Shown here: positions 1-11,069 of the stretch, piece after piece
Numbering within the stretch: position 1 is the first letter of the stretch
Layout: each line of letters starts with the position of its first letter
Assembly (NCBI GenBank): GCA_019459145.1
Contig: JAIBEK010000034.1
Location: 1-64,000 of the forward strand
Direction: 5' to 3'
From: Arenimonas sp.
Lineage (GTDB): Bacteria; Pseudomonadota; Alphaproteobacteria; Rhizobiales; Rhizobiaceae
DNA length: 64,000 nt
Made by a program: the position numbers and the translations under genes
Notes under the pieces: model-generated
What the model saw: only the letters and a program-made list of their open reading frames with translations
Database searches by the model: none
Told to the model about the DNA's origin: nothing

Positions 1-21
1 AGTGCGAACGTCGCGAACGGC

Positions 22-129
22 TCAGCGGCCGATCGGGTAGTAGCGGGCCAGTTGCGGACCGTATTTGCCCGCCTCAGCCTTGTCGTTCATGTAGAAGGTA
101 GCGGACGTGGCGAGCATTGCCGTCATCAT
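22..129 (-). CDS. possible small membrane-anchored protein (35 aa) downstream of gyrA
   Basis: A 35-residue reading frame begins at an ATG-ATG pair and ends in TGA. It carries a short hydrophobic N-terminus (MMTAMLATSATFY) and then a charged tail ending RYYPIGR. It lies 58 bases downstream of gyrA on the same strand, so it could be read on the gyrA transcript. There is a G-rich stretch just before the start but no clean ribosome-binding site. The frame stays open further upstream, but that part is arginine- and serine-rich and runs antisense-like into gyrA's end, so I discount it. I do not recognise a family. It may be a real short protein or chance. Confidence 0.3.
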   Translation of the reverse strand: MMTAMLATSATFYMNDKAEAGKYGPQLARYYPIGR

Positions 130-187
130 CCCCACCCATACAAGCTCACTTAAAATAACCCCCCCGCGGTTACCGGCGGCCCTTCTG

Positions 188-2986
188 TCATTCCTGTACG
201 TCGTCGGCTGCGGGAGGCTCTGCGCCATCGGGCGCGCTCGCGTCGCCGGCCAGCGCCTCGAGATCGTCCCCCTCTTCGCCCTCCGGTTCGCTGATACGCT
301 CGACCGACACGACCTTCTCGTCCTTGGCGGTCGAGAAGATGGTGACGCCCTTGGTGGCACGGCTGGCGATGCGAATACCGTCGACGGGCACGCGGATCAA
401 CTGGCCGCCATCGGAGACCAGCATGATCTGGTTCTTGTCCTCGACCGGGAAGGCGGCGACCAGTTCGCCGATCTCCGCCGTCTTGGACGTGTCGGTGGCA
501 CGGATGCCCTTGCCGCCGCGACCCGAAATGCGGAAATCATAGGACGACGACCGCTTGCCGTAACCACGCTCGGAGACGGTCAGGACGAACTGCTCGCGCG
601 CCTTGAGTTCTTCGTAGAACTGGTCGTCGAGCTGACCTTCCTCGGTCACCTCCTCGCCGACCAGCGCGATGTCCTCCTCGTCGACGCCACTTGCGCGACG
701 CTCCGCGGCGGAGCGCTTGAGGTAGGCCGCGCGCTGCCACGGCTCGGCATCGACATGGCCGAGAATGGTCATCGAGATGATGCGATCGCCCTCGGCAAGC
801 GTGATGCCGCGAACGCCGACCGAATTTCGACCAGCAAAGACACGGACATCGCCGACCGAGAAGCGGATGGCCTGGCCGAGCGCCGTGGTCATCAGCACGT
901 CGTCGCGATCGGTGCAGGTCTCGACCGACAGGATCTCGTCACCCTCGTCCTCGAGCTTCATGGCGATCTTGCCGTTGCGGTTGACCTGAACGAAGTCCGA
1001 AAGCTTGTTGCGCCGGACCGTGCCACGGGTCGTGGCGAACATCACGTCGAGGTTGTCCCAGCTCTTCTCGTCCTCCGGCAGCGGCATGATCGTGGTGATG
1101 CGTTCGCCGGGCTCCAGCGGCAGCATGTTGATCAGCGCCTTGCCGCGCGAGGTCGGCGTGCCGATCGGCAGGCGCCAGACCTTTTCCTTGTAGACGATGC
1201 CGCGCGAGGAGAAGAACAGCACCGGCGTATGGGTGTTGGCGACGAACAGGCGGGTGGCGAAATCCTCGTCCTTCATCGCCATGCCGGAGCGGCCCTTGCC
1301 GCCGCGACGCTGGGCGCGATAGGTGGCGAGCGGCACGCGCTTGATGTAGCCGGCATGCGAAACGGTGACGACCATGTCCTCGCGGGCGATCAGATCCTCG
1401 TCGTCCATGTCCGGACCGCCCTCGATGATCACCGTGCGGCGCGGCGTGCCGAACTCGTCGCGCACCGCGGCCAGTTCGTCCTTGACGATCGTCTGGATGC
1501 GCAGGCGCGACGACAGGATGTCGAGATAGTCGCTGATCTCGGCGCCGATCTTGTTCAGCTCCTCGTCGATCTCGTCGCGGCCGAGGGCGGTCAGGCGGGC
1601 AAGGCGCAGCTCGAGAATGGCTCGCGCCTGCTCTTCCGAGAGATTATAGGTGCGGTCCTCGTTGATGCGGTGGCGCGGGTCGTCGATTAGCTGGATCAGC
1701 GCCTCGACGTCATGCGCCGGCCAGCGGCGTTCCATCAACTGTTCGCGCGCGGTCGCCGGATCGGGGGCGCGGCGGATCAGATTGATGACCTCGTCGATAT
1801 TGGCGACCGCGATCGCCAAGCCGACCAGGACGTGGGCGCGATCGCGTGACTTGCGCAGCAGATACTTGGTGCGGCGGCTGACCACTTCCTCGCGGAAGGT
1901 GATGAAGGCCCGCAGCATGTCGAGCAGGCTCAACTGCTCCGGCTTGCCGCCGTTGAGCGCCACCATGTTGCAGCCGAACGAGTTCTGCAAGGGGGTATAG
2001 CGATAGAGCTGGTTGAGGATGACGTCGGCATTGGCGTCGCGCTTGAGTTCGATCACGACGCGATAGCCATCACGGTCGGATTCGTCGCGCAGATCGGAAA
2101 TGCCCTCGATGCGCTTCTCGCGCACCAGTTCGGCCATCTTCTCGATCATCGTCGCCTTGTTCACCTGGTAGGGAATCTCGGAAATGATGATCTGCTCGCG
2201 ATCGCCGCGCATCGGCTCGATGCGGGCGACGCCGCGCATGATGACCGAGCCGCGGCCCGTCTCGTAGGCCGAGCGGATACCCGAACGGCCGAGGATCATC
2301 GCGCCGGTCGGAAAATCCGGACCCGGAATGATCTGCATCAGGTCCGTCAACTCGATTGCCGGATCGTCGATCAGGGCGATGCAGCCGTCGATCACTTCGC
2401 TCAGGTTGTGCGGCGGGATATTGGTCGCCATGCCGACCGCGATGCCGCCGGCGCCGTTGACCAGCAGGTTGGGGAACCGGGCCGGAACGACGGACGGTTC
2501 CTGCATGGTGCCGTCATAGTTCTCACGGAAGTCGACGGTATCCTTGTCGAGGTCGTCGAGCAGCGAATGCGCCACCTTCTCCAGGCGGCACTCCGTATAA
2601 CGCTGGGCGGCCGGCGGGTCGCCGTCGACCGAGCCGAAATTGCCCTGGCCGTCGATCAGCGGCAGACGCAGAGACCAATCCTGCGCCATGCGGGCGAGTG
2701 CGTCGTAGATCGCGGAATCGCCGTGCGGATGGTACTTACCCATCACGTCACCGGTAACACGCGCCGACTTCACGTATTTCTTGTTCCAGTCGATCCCCAT
2801 CTCGCTCATCGAGAACAGAATGCGCCGATGCACGGGCTTCAGACCGTCGCGGACGTCGGGAAGCGCGCGGCTCACGATGACGCTCATCGCGTAATCGAGA
2901 TACGACCGCTGCATTTCCTCCATGATGGAAATAGGCTCGATGCCTTGCGGGTACTTGCCGCCGCCGGGAGTGTTTTGCTCAGTCAA
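188..2986 (-). CDS. gyrA: DNA gyrase subunit A
   Basis: GyrA cuts and rejoins DNA in the GyrA2B2 tetramer that introduces negative supercoils. The 932-residue product has the winged-helix/tower domain first, with catalytic Tyr130 in [10 protein letters not shown], followed by the C-terminal beta-propeller that carries the GyrA box QRRGGKG. The quinolone-resistance region [15 protein letters not shown] keeps Ser91 and Asp95, matching E. coli Ser83 and Asp87, so it looks wild-type sensitive. The start is a TTG codon: the protein then begins [10 protein letters not shown], the usual rhizobial N-terminus, although the ribosome-binding site is weak. The C-terminus ends in a long acidic tail rich in Glu, Asp and Ala. 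It is divergent from marC. Confidence 0.98.
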   Translation of the reverse strand: MTEQNTPGGGKYPQGIEPISIMEEMQRSYLDYAMSVIVSRALPDVRDGLKPVHRRILFSMSEMGIDWNKKYVKSARVTGDVMGKYHPHGDSAIYDALARMAQDWSLRLPLIDGQGNFGSVDGDPPAAQRYTECRLEKVAHSLLDDLDKDTVDFRENYDGTMQEPSVVPARFPNLLVNGAGGIAVGMATNIPPHNLSEVIDGCIALIDDPAIELTDLMQIIPGPDFPTGAMILGRSGIRSAYETGRGSVIMRGVARIEPMRGDREQIIISEIPYQVNKATMIEKMAELVREKRIEGISDLRDESDRDGYRVVIELKRDANADVILNQLYRYTPLQNSFGCNMVALNGGKPEQLSLLDMLRAFITFREEVVSRRTKYLLRKSRDRAHVLVGLAIAVANIDEVINLIRRAPDPATAREQLMERRWPAHDVEALIQLIDDPRHRINEDRTYNLSEEQARAILELRLARLTALGRDEIDEELNKIGAEISDYLDILSSRLRIQTIVKDELAAVRDEFGTPRRTVIIEGGPDMDDEDLIAREDMVVTVSHAGYIKRVPLATYRAQRRGGKGRSGMAMKDEDFATRLFVANTHTPVLFFSSRGIVYKEKVWRLPIGTPTSRGKALINMLPLEPGERITTIMPLPEDEKSWDNLDVMFATTRGTVRRNKLSDFVQVNRNGKIAMKLEDEGDEILSVETCTDRDDVLMTTALGQAIRFSVGDVRVFAGRNSVGVRGITLAEGDRIISMTILGHVDAEPWQRAAYLKRSAAERRASGVDEEDIALVGEEVTEEGQLDDQFYEELKAREQFVLTVSERGYGKRSSSYDFRISGRGGKGIRATDTSKTAEIGELVAAFPVEDKNQIMLVSDGGQLIRVPVDGIRIASRATKGVTIFSTAKDEKVVSVERISEPEGEEGDDLEALAGDASAPDGAEPPAADDVQE

Positions 2987-3141
2987 ATCAGGTCACGATC
3001 TCTGTTCGGAATCACTGCGGAGTTTATAGCCGAAAGGGCTGGAAAGCGCCAATTTCGGCCGGGAACATCGGCTGGTTATAAACAGCCTTTTGGGGCGCGG
3101 GAAAGGCTGGACGATCAAGAACTTGCCAACGGCTTGCCGCT

Positions 3142-3155
3142 GGCATTTAAATGCC
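3142..3155. promoter_or_regulatory. perfect 14-bp palindrome in the marC leader
   Basis: GGCATTTAAATGCC reads identically on both strands and ends 20 bases before the marC start codon, inside the 189-bp gap between divergent gyrA and marC. Its position suits an operator or a short leader hairpin for marC. No protein that binds it is known to me. Confidence 0.35.
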
Positions 3156-3175
3156 GGCGAAAACGGGAGAAAACC

Positions 3176-3805
3176 ATGGCCGGCACCGACGCGATGATCA
3201 ACGCCTTCACCACGCTGCTGGTCACCGTCGACCCGCCGGGGCTTGCCCCGCTGTTCCTCGGACTGACGCAGGGCATGACCCGTGGCGAGCGCCGCCAGGT
3301 CGCGGTGCGCGGCTCCCTGATCGCCTTTGCCATCCTCACGGTATTTGCCCTGTTCGGCGCCGGCATCCTGGGCGCGCTCGGCATTTCCATGGGCGCGTTT
3401 CGCATCGCCGGCGGGCTGATGCTGTTCGTCATCTCGTTCGAGATGATTTTCGAGAAGCGCAACGAGCGCAAGGAAAAGACCACCGACGCGGCGATCACCA
3501 AGGACCACATCCACAATCTGGCCGTCTTCCCGCTCGCCATTCCGCTGATCGCCGGGCCGGGCGCAATCTCCGCCACCGTGCTGATCGCCGGTACGATGGA
3601 CGGTGTCGCCGGCAAGATCCAGATGATCGGCGTCATCGCCGTCTGCCTGGCGCTGGTTTTTGCCGCACTGATCCTTGCCGAGCGGCTGAACCGCTTCCTC
3701 GGCGTCACCGGCCGGGCGCTCTTGACCCGCCTGCTCGGCGTGCTGCTGGCGGCGCTTTCCGTGCAGTTCGTGGTCGACGGCGTTAAATCCGCCTTCGGCG
3801 CCTGA
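3176..3805 (+). CDS. marC: MarC-family integral membrane protein
   Basis: This 209-residue hydrophobic protein belongs to the MarC/NAAT family. It begins with the family's typical N-terminal helix (AFTTLLVTVDPPGLAPLFLGL) and has about six membrane segments, including the GPGAIS loop in the middle. The family was once linked to multiple antibiotic resistance, but its transport substrate is not established. The ATG was chosen because GGGAGA sits a few bases upstream; the open frame extending back across gyrA on the other strand is a shadow. It stands alone, divergent from gyrA and convergent with the next small membrane gene. Confidence 0.9.
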   Translation: MAGTDAMINAFTTLLVTVDPPGLAPLFLGLTQGMTRGERRQVAVRGSLIAFAILTVFALFGAGILGALGISMGAFRIAGGLMLFVISFEMIFEKRNERKEKTTDAAITKDHIHNLAVFPLAIPLIAGPGAISATVLIAGTMDGVAGKIQMIGVIAVCLALVFAALILAERLNRFLGVTGRALLTRLLGVLLAALSVQFVVDGVKSAFGA

Positions 3806-3871
3806 CGGGCGAGCCCCAAAGTCGGGCCGGACGCATGACCCCCGGCGCTTCCAACCCGTTGCTCTGCTACC

Positions 3872-4126
3872 CTATCGCTGTGCCTTGAGGATGCGCTTCC
3901 AGATCGTGCCGCCGAGGAAGCGGTTGAACACGATAAAATAGGCGATGATCAGTGCGAACAGGATCAGCGCCGGCAGCCCGTTCAGCTGAAATCCCTCCTC
4001 CGTACGCCCGCCCGCCACGGAGGCGACGGCGAAGCCGAGCACGAAAAAGCCGGTAAAGAAATCCAGCAGAAAGGCCAGAATGATGCGCCATGTGGCCGGA
4101 CCGGCCTGCGGCTTTGTATCTTCCAT
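3872..4126 (-). CDS. small two-helix membrane protein, RDD-like
   Basis: The 84-residue product has two clear hydrophobic segments (roughly residues 14-36 and 47-66) and ends FLGGTIWKRILKAQR, a tail reminiscent of RDD-domain proteins, which are membrane proteins of mostly unknown function. Two start codons lie six bases apart. The second is preferred because a run of G (GGGGGG) lies seven bases before it, while the first (at 4132) is only one base from that run. It follows ssb on the same strand, but a strong terminator lies between them, so it is probably transcribed separately. Function unknown. Confidence 0.65.
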   Translation of the reverse strand: MEDTKPQAGPATWRIILAFLLDFFTGFFVLGFAVASVAGGRTEEGFQLNGLPALILFALIIAYFIVFNRFLGGTIWKRILKAQR

Positions 4127-4197
4127 GGTCATACCCCCCAGTATTCGTTAGAAATCATGTATGCGAGACCGGGCGTCCTGCCGACGCCCGAGGCGAC

Positions 4198-4221
4198 AAA
4201 AAAGCGGCGCCGAAGCGCCGC
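4198..4221 (-). terminator. rho-independent terminator of ssb
   Basis: On the minus strand GCGGCGC-TTCG-GCGCCGC forms a perfect 7-bp stem with a stable UUCG tetraloop and is followed at once by six T. It begins six bases past the ssb stop codon. Confidence 0.9.
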
Positions 4222-4227
4222 CAGAAA

Positions 4228-4758
4228 TCAGAACGGGATGTCGTCGTCGAGATCGCGGGAGAAGCCGCCCGACGGGGGAGCGCTGGCCCCGCCCCGCTGC
4301 TGGCCGCCACCGCCGCGCTGGGGCGCCGGCGCGCCATAGTCGTCCCCACCGCCGCTATAACCGCCGCCGAAGTCGCTGCCGCCGCGCGAAGCGCCGGCGC
4401 CGTCGCCCCGACCGCCGAGCATCGTCAAATTGCCGTTGAAGCCCTGCAGCACGACTTCCGTCGAGTAGCGATCCTGGCCGCTCTGGTCCTGCCATTTGCG
4501 GGTCTGCAACTGGCCTTCGACATAGACCGTCGAGCCCTTCTTCAGATATTGCTCGGCAACCTTGCAGAGACCTTCGTTGAAGATCACCACGGTGTGCCAC
4601 TCGGTCTTTTCCTTACGCTCGCCGGTGTTCTTGTCGCGCCAGCTTTCCGACGTGGCGATCCGCAGATTGGCGATCGGCCGGCCGTCCTGGGTCCGGCGGA
4701 TTTCCGGGTCGGCACCGAGATTGCCGATCAAAATTACCTTGTTGACGCTGCCAGCCAT
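4228..4758 (-). CDS. ssb: single-stranded DNA-binding protein
   Basis: Ssb coats single-stranded DNA during replication, recombination and repair. The 176-residue product has the OB-fold first (residues 1-115, starting [19 protein letters not shown]), then a glycine-rich disordered linker, and the conserved acidic C-terminal tip DLDDDIPF that recruits partner proteins. The ATG is preceded by AAGGTGAG at good spacing; a longer in-frame start exists upstream but adds unrelated residues. The gene is divergent from uvrA. A candidate promoter with a TTGACA -35 element lies upstream, and its -10 overlaps a LexA half-site, suggesting SOS control. Confidence 0.97.
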   Translation of the reverse strand: MAGSVNKVILIGNLGADPEIRRTQDGRPIANLRIATSESWRDKNTGERKEKTEWHTVVIFNEGLCKVAEQYLKKGSTVYVEGQLQTRKWQDQSGQDRYSTEVVLQGFNGNLTMLGGRGDGAGASRGGSDFGGGYSGGGDDYGAPAPQRGGGGQQRGGASAPPSGGFSRDLDDDIPF

Positions 4759-4870
4759 AATACTCACCTTGCTGCCGCCATCATGCGGCTCCGAAACAGA
4801 GAATTTCGCCCATCTTAGACCAATCCGTCCCGTGGTTGGGTGGTGATCGGGGTTAATCCACAACGAAAAT

Positions 4871-4885
4871 GTTCTTTATTTGTTC
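4871..4885. promoter_or_regulatory. LexA (SOS) box between ssb and uvrA
   Basis: GTTCTTTATTTGTTC fits the alphaproteobacterial LexA consensus GTTC-N7-GTTC exactly. It lies 113 bases before ssb and 153 bases before uvrA in their shared divergent gap, so LexA bound here could repress both. Confidence 0.85.
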
Positions 4886-4910
4886 TAATAATGCGCTAGG
4901 ATGCTGTCAA
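4882..4910 (-). promoter_or_regulatory. predicted ssb promoter overlapping the LexA box
   Basis: Read on the minus strand: a perfect -35 TTGACA (4910-4905), a 17-base spacer, then TAGAAC as a -10 (4887-4882). The -10 overlaps the right-hand GTTC of the LexA box, which would make repression direct. Predicted by eye only. Confidence 0.5.
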
Positions 4911-5037
4911 TAGAATCATTTTCCGGCCGTTAAATCCACTCCCGCCGCTCGACAGGGACGCGGGCGTCACTAAATAAGGAGAGCTCTCCTCCCGAGTGCC
5001 CTCCCCGCAGAGCTTTGTCCAGTCGAGACCAGTCCCT

Positions 5038-7962
<2,925 letters not shown>

Positions 7963-7964
7963 TC

Positions 7965-8519
7965 ATGCAGACGCAACGGCTTTCGGAGGATGACCTTTGC
8001 CGAGCCTTCGCCGAGAAGGTTGCAGATTCTGAGGACTTCAAGAACTGGATCTTGTCCCGAACGAAGTTTGCTGCAGGGCGATTTTCATCTCGGTTGTTAA
8101 AGCAAGAACAGGCTCTTGCACGCCCGCGTGTTCTGCCCGATCGGTGGTGGCGACATTGGTTCTGGCGGATTACCGAGCTTGAAAAAGAACACGAGACTGA
8201 TGTCCTTTTATGGTTTGCCGATGATGCGGAAGGCCTACGATTTGTCTTGCATGTTGAGCTTAAGTTGGGGAGCAAGTTGACCGCAGGTCAGGCAGCGAGC
8301 TACGCGCCACGGGCGAGGCATGTTCTGAAGTACGAGAAGAGACTGCCACACCAGGATTTTGCGACCGTGTTTATTGCGCCCACCAAAACGATTTTGGCAA
8401 GTGGAGCAGACTCAGATTTGTTTGATGCAGTCATCAGTCTCGAGGAAGTAGGGGTTTTTATACAGGATTTCGCCCGTGCAACAACGCAGGCGACTCCGCC
8501 CGCTACCAAAGGCGCTTGA
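7965..8519 (+). CDS. putative PD-(D/E)XK nuclease-fold protein, RecB-like motif
   Basis: This 184-residue product is not one I can name. In its middle it has Asp79, then Glu98-Leu-Lys100 after a hydrophobic strand (FVLHVELK), then Gln109-A-A-S-Tyr113. That order matches the D...ExK...QxxxY pattern of RecB/Cas4-type PD-(D/E)XK nucleases, so a DNA-cutting role is plausible but inferred from motifs only. A tryptophan-rich stretch (DRWWRHWFW) precedes it. The ATG has GGAG five bases upstream, inside the uvrA stop region; a GTG two codons earlier is the alternative. Local GC is much lower than in neighbours (28 of 60 bases in 8041-8100), suggesting acquisition. Its 3' end overlaps the convergent toxin gene by 17 bases. 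Confidence 0.6.
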   Translation: MQTQRLSEDDLCRAFAEKVADSEDFKNWILSRTKFAAGRFSSRLLKQEQALARPRVLPDRWWRHWFWRITELEKEHETDVLLWFADDAEGLRFVLHVELKLGSKLTAGQAASYAPRARHVLKYEKRLPHQDFATVFIAPTKTILASGADSDLFDAVISLEEVGVFIQDFARATTQATPPATKGA

Positions 8520-8889
8520 TGTCGAAGCCGTCGAATGCCTGATCTGCGGTGACCAGGGTGAGGCTTTCGAGTTTCGATTGCGCGGCAAGCAGGCGGTCGA
8601 AGGGATCCTTGTGGTTGCCGGGCATCTGTCCGGCCAACAGGGCGTGGGAAGGGGTGATGTCCAGTCTTTGAAAGCCGGCATCGTCAAGAGCCGCGTCGAA
8701 ACTCTCAACGATCTCCCGCGCGAAATCGAGCTTGCCGATACGAAACTTGTTGGCGATCTCGAAGGCGGTCACGGAACTCACGCAACGGAGCGCATCGGGG
8801 TCTTCTATCACGGACCTGGCTTGGTGGCTGAGGCTGGAGTCAGCCATGATCCACCAGAGAAACGTATGGGTATCCAGTAGGAAGCTCAT
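8503..8889 (-). CDS. vapC: PIN-domain toxin (VapC-like)
   Basis: A 128-residue PIN-domain protein, the ribonuclease toxin of a type II toxin-antitoxin pair. The metal-binding acidic residues are all visible: Asp6 (LLDTHTFLWW), Glu44 (TAFEIANK), Asp95 and Asp98 (NHKDPFDRLL) and Asp116 (TADQAF). The NHKDPFDR form is typical of the VapC subgroup paired with Phd/YefM-type antitoxins. Its ATG overlaps the antitoxin stop as ATGA, showing translational coupling; an extended start upstream inside the antitoxin is rejected for that reason. It overlaps the nuclease-like gene tail to tail. The RNA target cannot be read from the sequence. Confidence 0.9.
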   Translation of the reverse strand: MSFLLDTHTFLWWIMADSSLSHQARSVIEDPDALRCVSSVTAFEIANKFRIGKLDFAREIVESFDAALDDAGFQRLDITPSHALLAGQMPGNHKDPFDRLLAAQSKLESLTLVTADQAFDGFDIKRLW

Positions 8890-9158
8890 TTTCCGTTGTC
8901 GCCCGGAAATGAGTATTTTCCCTCCCATGCGTCGAGTTCATCCTGAGGCATGGGTTCAAGAAAGAGGTTTGAGGGAATTTTGTCGAGCAGATGCGCGAAC
9001 CGGCCGTAGCCGCGAACGGGCTGTTTTTGCGCCTGAATGGGCACCAGTTTTGCCACGGGCTCGTTCCCGCGAGCGATCACGATCTCTTCACCCGCTTCGA
9101 CGCGGGCGATGAGCCTGGAAAGTTCCGTCTTGGCCTTGTGAATGGTGACGACAGTCAT
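8886..9158 (-). CDS. Phd/YefM-family antitoxin
   Basis: A 90-residue antitoxin with the Phd/YefM N-terminal DNA-binding fold (VTIHKAKTELSRLIARVEAGEEIVIA, then EPVAKLVP) and a C-terminal tail that would wrap the toxin. It should neutralise the VapC-like toxin and repress the operon. The ATG at 9158 has GGAG six bases upstream; an in-frame ATG four codons earlier would include that ribosome-binding site in the coding sequence. It is the first gene of the pair. Two palindromic 8-mers about 30 bases upstream are a candidate operator. Confidence 0.9.
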   Translation of the reverse strand: MTVVTIHKAKTELSRLIARVEAGEEIVIARGNEPVAKLVPIQAQKQPVRGYGRFAHLLDKIPSNLFLEPMPQDELDAWEGKYSFPGDNGK

Positions 9159-9184
9159 CGCTCGCTCCATCTATTGCAATCACC

Positions 9185-9204
9185 TTAGCTAATACCCTAG
9201 CTAA
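9185..9204. promoter_or_regulatory. paired palindromes, candidate antitoxin operator
   Basis: TTAGCTAA (9185-9192, a perfect palindrome) and CTAGCTAA (9197-9204) are spaced 12 bp start to start, about one helical turn, between the divergent antitoxin and DUF72 genes. AT-rich tandem palindromes before an antitoxin are typical autoregulatory sites. Inferred from position and symmetry. Confidence 0.5.
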
Positions 9205-9223
9205 TTTCAACGGGAGGCATTTC

Positions 9224-10027
9224 ATGACCCAATCCGGCACAATCCGCACCGGCATCGGCGGCTGGACCTTCGATCCCTGGGAGGGCAGCTTCTATCCCGA
9301 GACGCTGACGAAGAAGCGGCAGCTGGAATTCGCCAGTCGCGCGCTGACGGCGATCGAGGTCAACGGCACCTATTATTCGAGCCAGAAGCCGGCGACCTTC
9401 GCCAAGTGGGCGGCGGAAGTGCCGGAGAGCTTCGTCTTCTCGCTGAAGGCCAGCCGCTTCTGCACCAATCGCAAGGTGCTGGCCGAGGCCGGGCCGTCGG
9501 TGGAAAAGTTTCTCACCCAGGGCATTACCGAGCTTGGGCCCCATCTGGGCCCGATCCTGTGGCAGTTCATGGCCACCAAGAAGTTCGAGCCGGAGGATTT
9601 CGAGGCCTTCCTCGCACTCCTGCCCAAGAGCCAGGACGGGATCGCCCTTCGTCATGTCGTCGAGCCGCGCCATAAGTCCTTCCAGGTGCCGGAATTCGTC
9701 GCCCTGCTGGCGAAATACGGCGTGGCGGCGGTGTGCGCCGATCATCACGACTATCCGATGTTCGCCGACCCGACGGCTGATTTCGTCTATGCCCGGCTGC
9801 AGAAGGGCTCGGACGACATTGCGACCTGCTATCCGCCGAAGGACATCGACGCCTGGGCCGGCCGGTTCAAGACCTACGCCCACGGGGGCGTGCCGGACGA
9901 CCTCCCGACCATCGGCCCGGGCAGGTCGGTCGACAAGGCGCCGCGCGACGTCTTTGCCTTCTTCATTTCCGGCGGCAAGGTCAATGCGCCGAATGGCGCG
10001 CGTCTGTTGCAACAGGCCGTTGCTTAA
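9224..10027 (+). CDS. DUF72 (YecE-family) protein
   Basis: A 267-residue protein of the DUF72/YecE family, a TIM-barrel-like fold of unknown biochemical activity. Typical features are the N-terminal GIGGWTFDPWEGSFYP, ALTAIEVNGTYYSSQKP, the FVFSLKASRF strand, and later GPILWQF and VVEPRHKSF. The length is normal. The ATG follows GGGAGG at good spacing. It is divergent from the toxin-antitoxin pair and convergent with the following exporter gene, so it is probably a single-gene unit. Confidence 0.88.
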   Translation: MTQSGTIRTGIGGWTFDPWEGSFYPETLTKKRQLEFASRALTAIEVNGTYYSSQKPATFAKWAAEVPESFVFSLKASRFCTNRKVLAEAGPSVEKFLTQGITELGPHLGPILWQFMATKKFEPEDFEAFLALLPKSQDGIALRHVVEPRHKSFQVPEFVALLAKYGVAAVCADHHDYPMFADPTADFVYARLQKGSDDIATCYPPKDIDAWAGRFKTYAHGGVPDDLPTIGPGRSVDKAPRDVFAFFISGGKVNAPNGARLLQQAVA

Positions 10028-10114
10028 GGGCGGTTACCCACGCCCGATCGGCTATCCGCCGGGTGAACGCCCGGGCATGTTGCGCCGAAGGCCTCGTTGA
10101 TTGGGTCAGGATCA

Positions 10115-10996
10115 TCAGGCGGTAGTCGACTTGCGGCCGATCCATTGCGGGTTGAACACGTTCATCACCAGGCCGAGGACGATCAGGGCGGCGGCCAGGA
10201 TCCGCAAGGGGCCGAAAGCCTCGCCCAGCAAAAGCGCCGCGGACGACATGCCGAACACCGGCACGAGCAGTGAGAACGGCGCGACGGTCGAAACGCCGTA
10301 GCGACTGATCATCGCGCCCCAGATGGCGAAACCGAAGATCGTCGCGACATAGGCAACGAACAGCACTGCGCCGGCGCCCGCCAGATTGATGTTAGCGATG
10401 GCGGCCAGATCGCGGTCCCAACCCTCGAACAGGACCGAGATGATCATGAGCGGGATCGGCGGCACGAGGCTGACCCAGACCATTAGGTTGAGCATCGGCA
10501 CACTGCCGGCCGTCTTCATCAGCATGTTCGAGCACGCCCAGGCGATGGCAGCCGCAAGGACGAGCGCCAGACCGGTCACGGTGAAGTTGCCGTCGATAGA
10601 CGAGGCGATCAGCGCGATGCCGGTAAAGGCGACCGCCATGCCGGCCAGTTGCAGCGGCCTCGGCTTGGCGCCGAAGATCAGGAAGGCGATGAGCACGGTG
10701 AAGAAGGCCTGCGACTGCAGGAGCAGCGAGGCAAGGCCCGGCGGCACGCCGACATCCATGCCGATGAATAGGAAGGAGAATTTCACCACGCCCAGCATGA
10801 TGCCGATGCCGATGATGATCCGCCACGGCACCTCGGGCCTGGGAATGAAGAAGACGAGCGGCACTGCGGCGAAGAAGAAGCGCAGGGCGGAAAACAGCAG
10901 GGGCGGGAAATTGTCCAGCCCGAGCTTGATGACGACGAAGTTGAAACCCCAGAGCGCGGCGACCAGCACCAGCATTAGGACATGTAAGGGTCTCAC
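10115..10996 (-). CDS. eamA: EamA-type exporter (O-acetylserine/cysteine exporter-like)
   Basis: A 293-residue inner-membrane transporter of the drug/metabolite superfamily with ten predicted helices in two EamA repeats. The N-terminus (LWGFNFVVIKLGLDNFPPLL) and the stretch VPPGLASLLLQSQAFFT closely follow E. coli EamA (YdeD), which exports cysteine-pathway metabolites; the same substrate here is an inference. The start is a GTG with GGGAG six bases upstream. It lies downstream of nnr on the same strand with a 73-bp gap and is convergent with the DUF72 gene. Confidence 0.85.
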   Translation of the reverse strand: MRPLHVLMLVLVAALWGFNFVVIKLGLDNFPPLLFSALRFFFAAVPLVFFIPRPEVPWRIIIGIGIMLGVVKFSFLFIGMDVGVPPGLASLLLQSQAFFTVLIAFLIFGAKPRPLQLAGMAVAFTGIALIASSIDGNFTVTGLALVLAAAIAWACSNMLMKTAGSVPMLNLMVWVSLVPPIPLMIISVLFEGWDRDLAAIANINLAGAGAVLFVAYVATIFGFAIWGAMISRYGVSTVAPFSLLVPVFGMSSAALLLGEAFGPLRILAAALIVLGLVMNVFNPQWIGRKSTTA

Positions 10997-11069
10997 GCGA
11001 TTCTCCCTGAACGGTTCCCCGCAGCGATACTACGGCGAGTGCTGCAGAATAAAGCGCATTGTCGTTAGG

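Noticed and set aside
107-1690. 527-residue open frame antisense to gyrA
   Set aside because: High-GC shadow frame: Asp/Arg/Ala/Gly-rich translation with no domain, fully inside gyrA.
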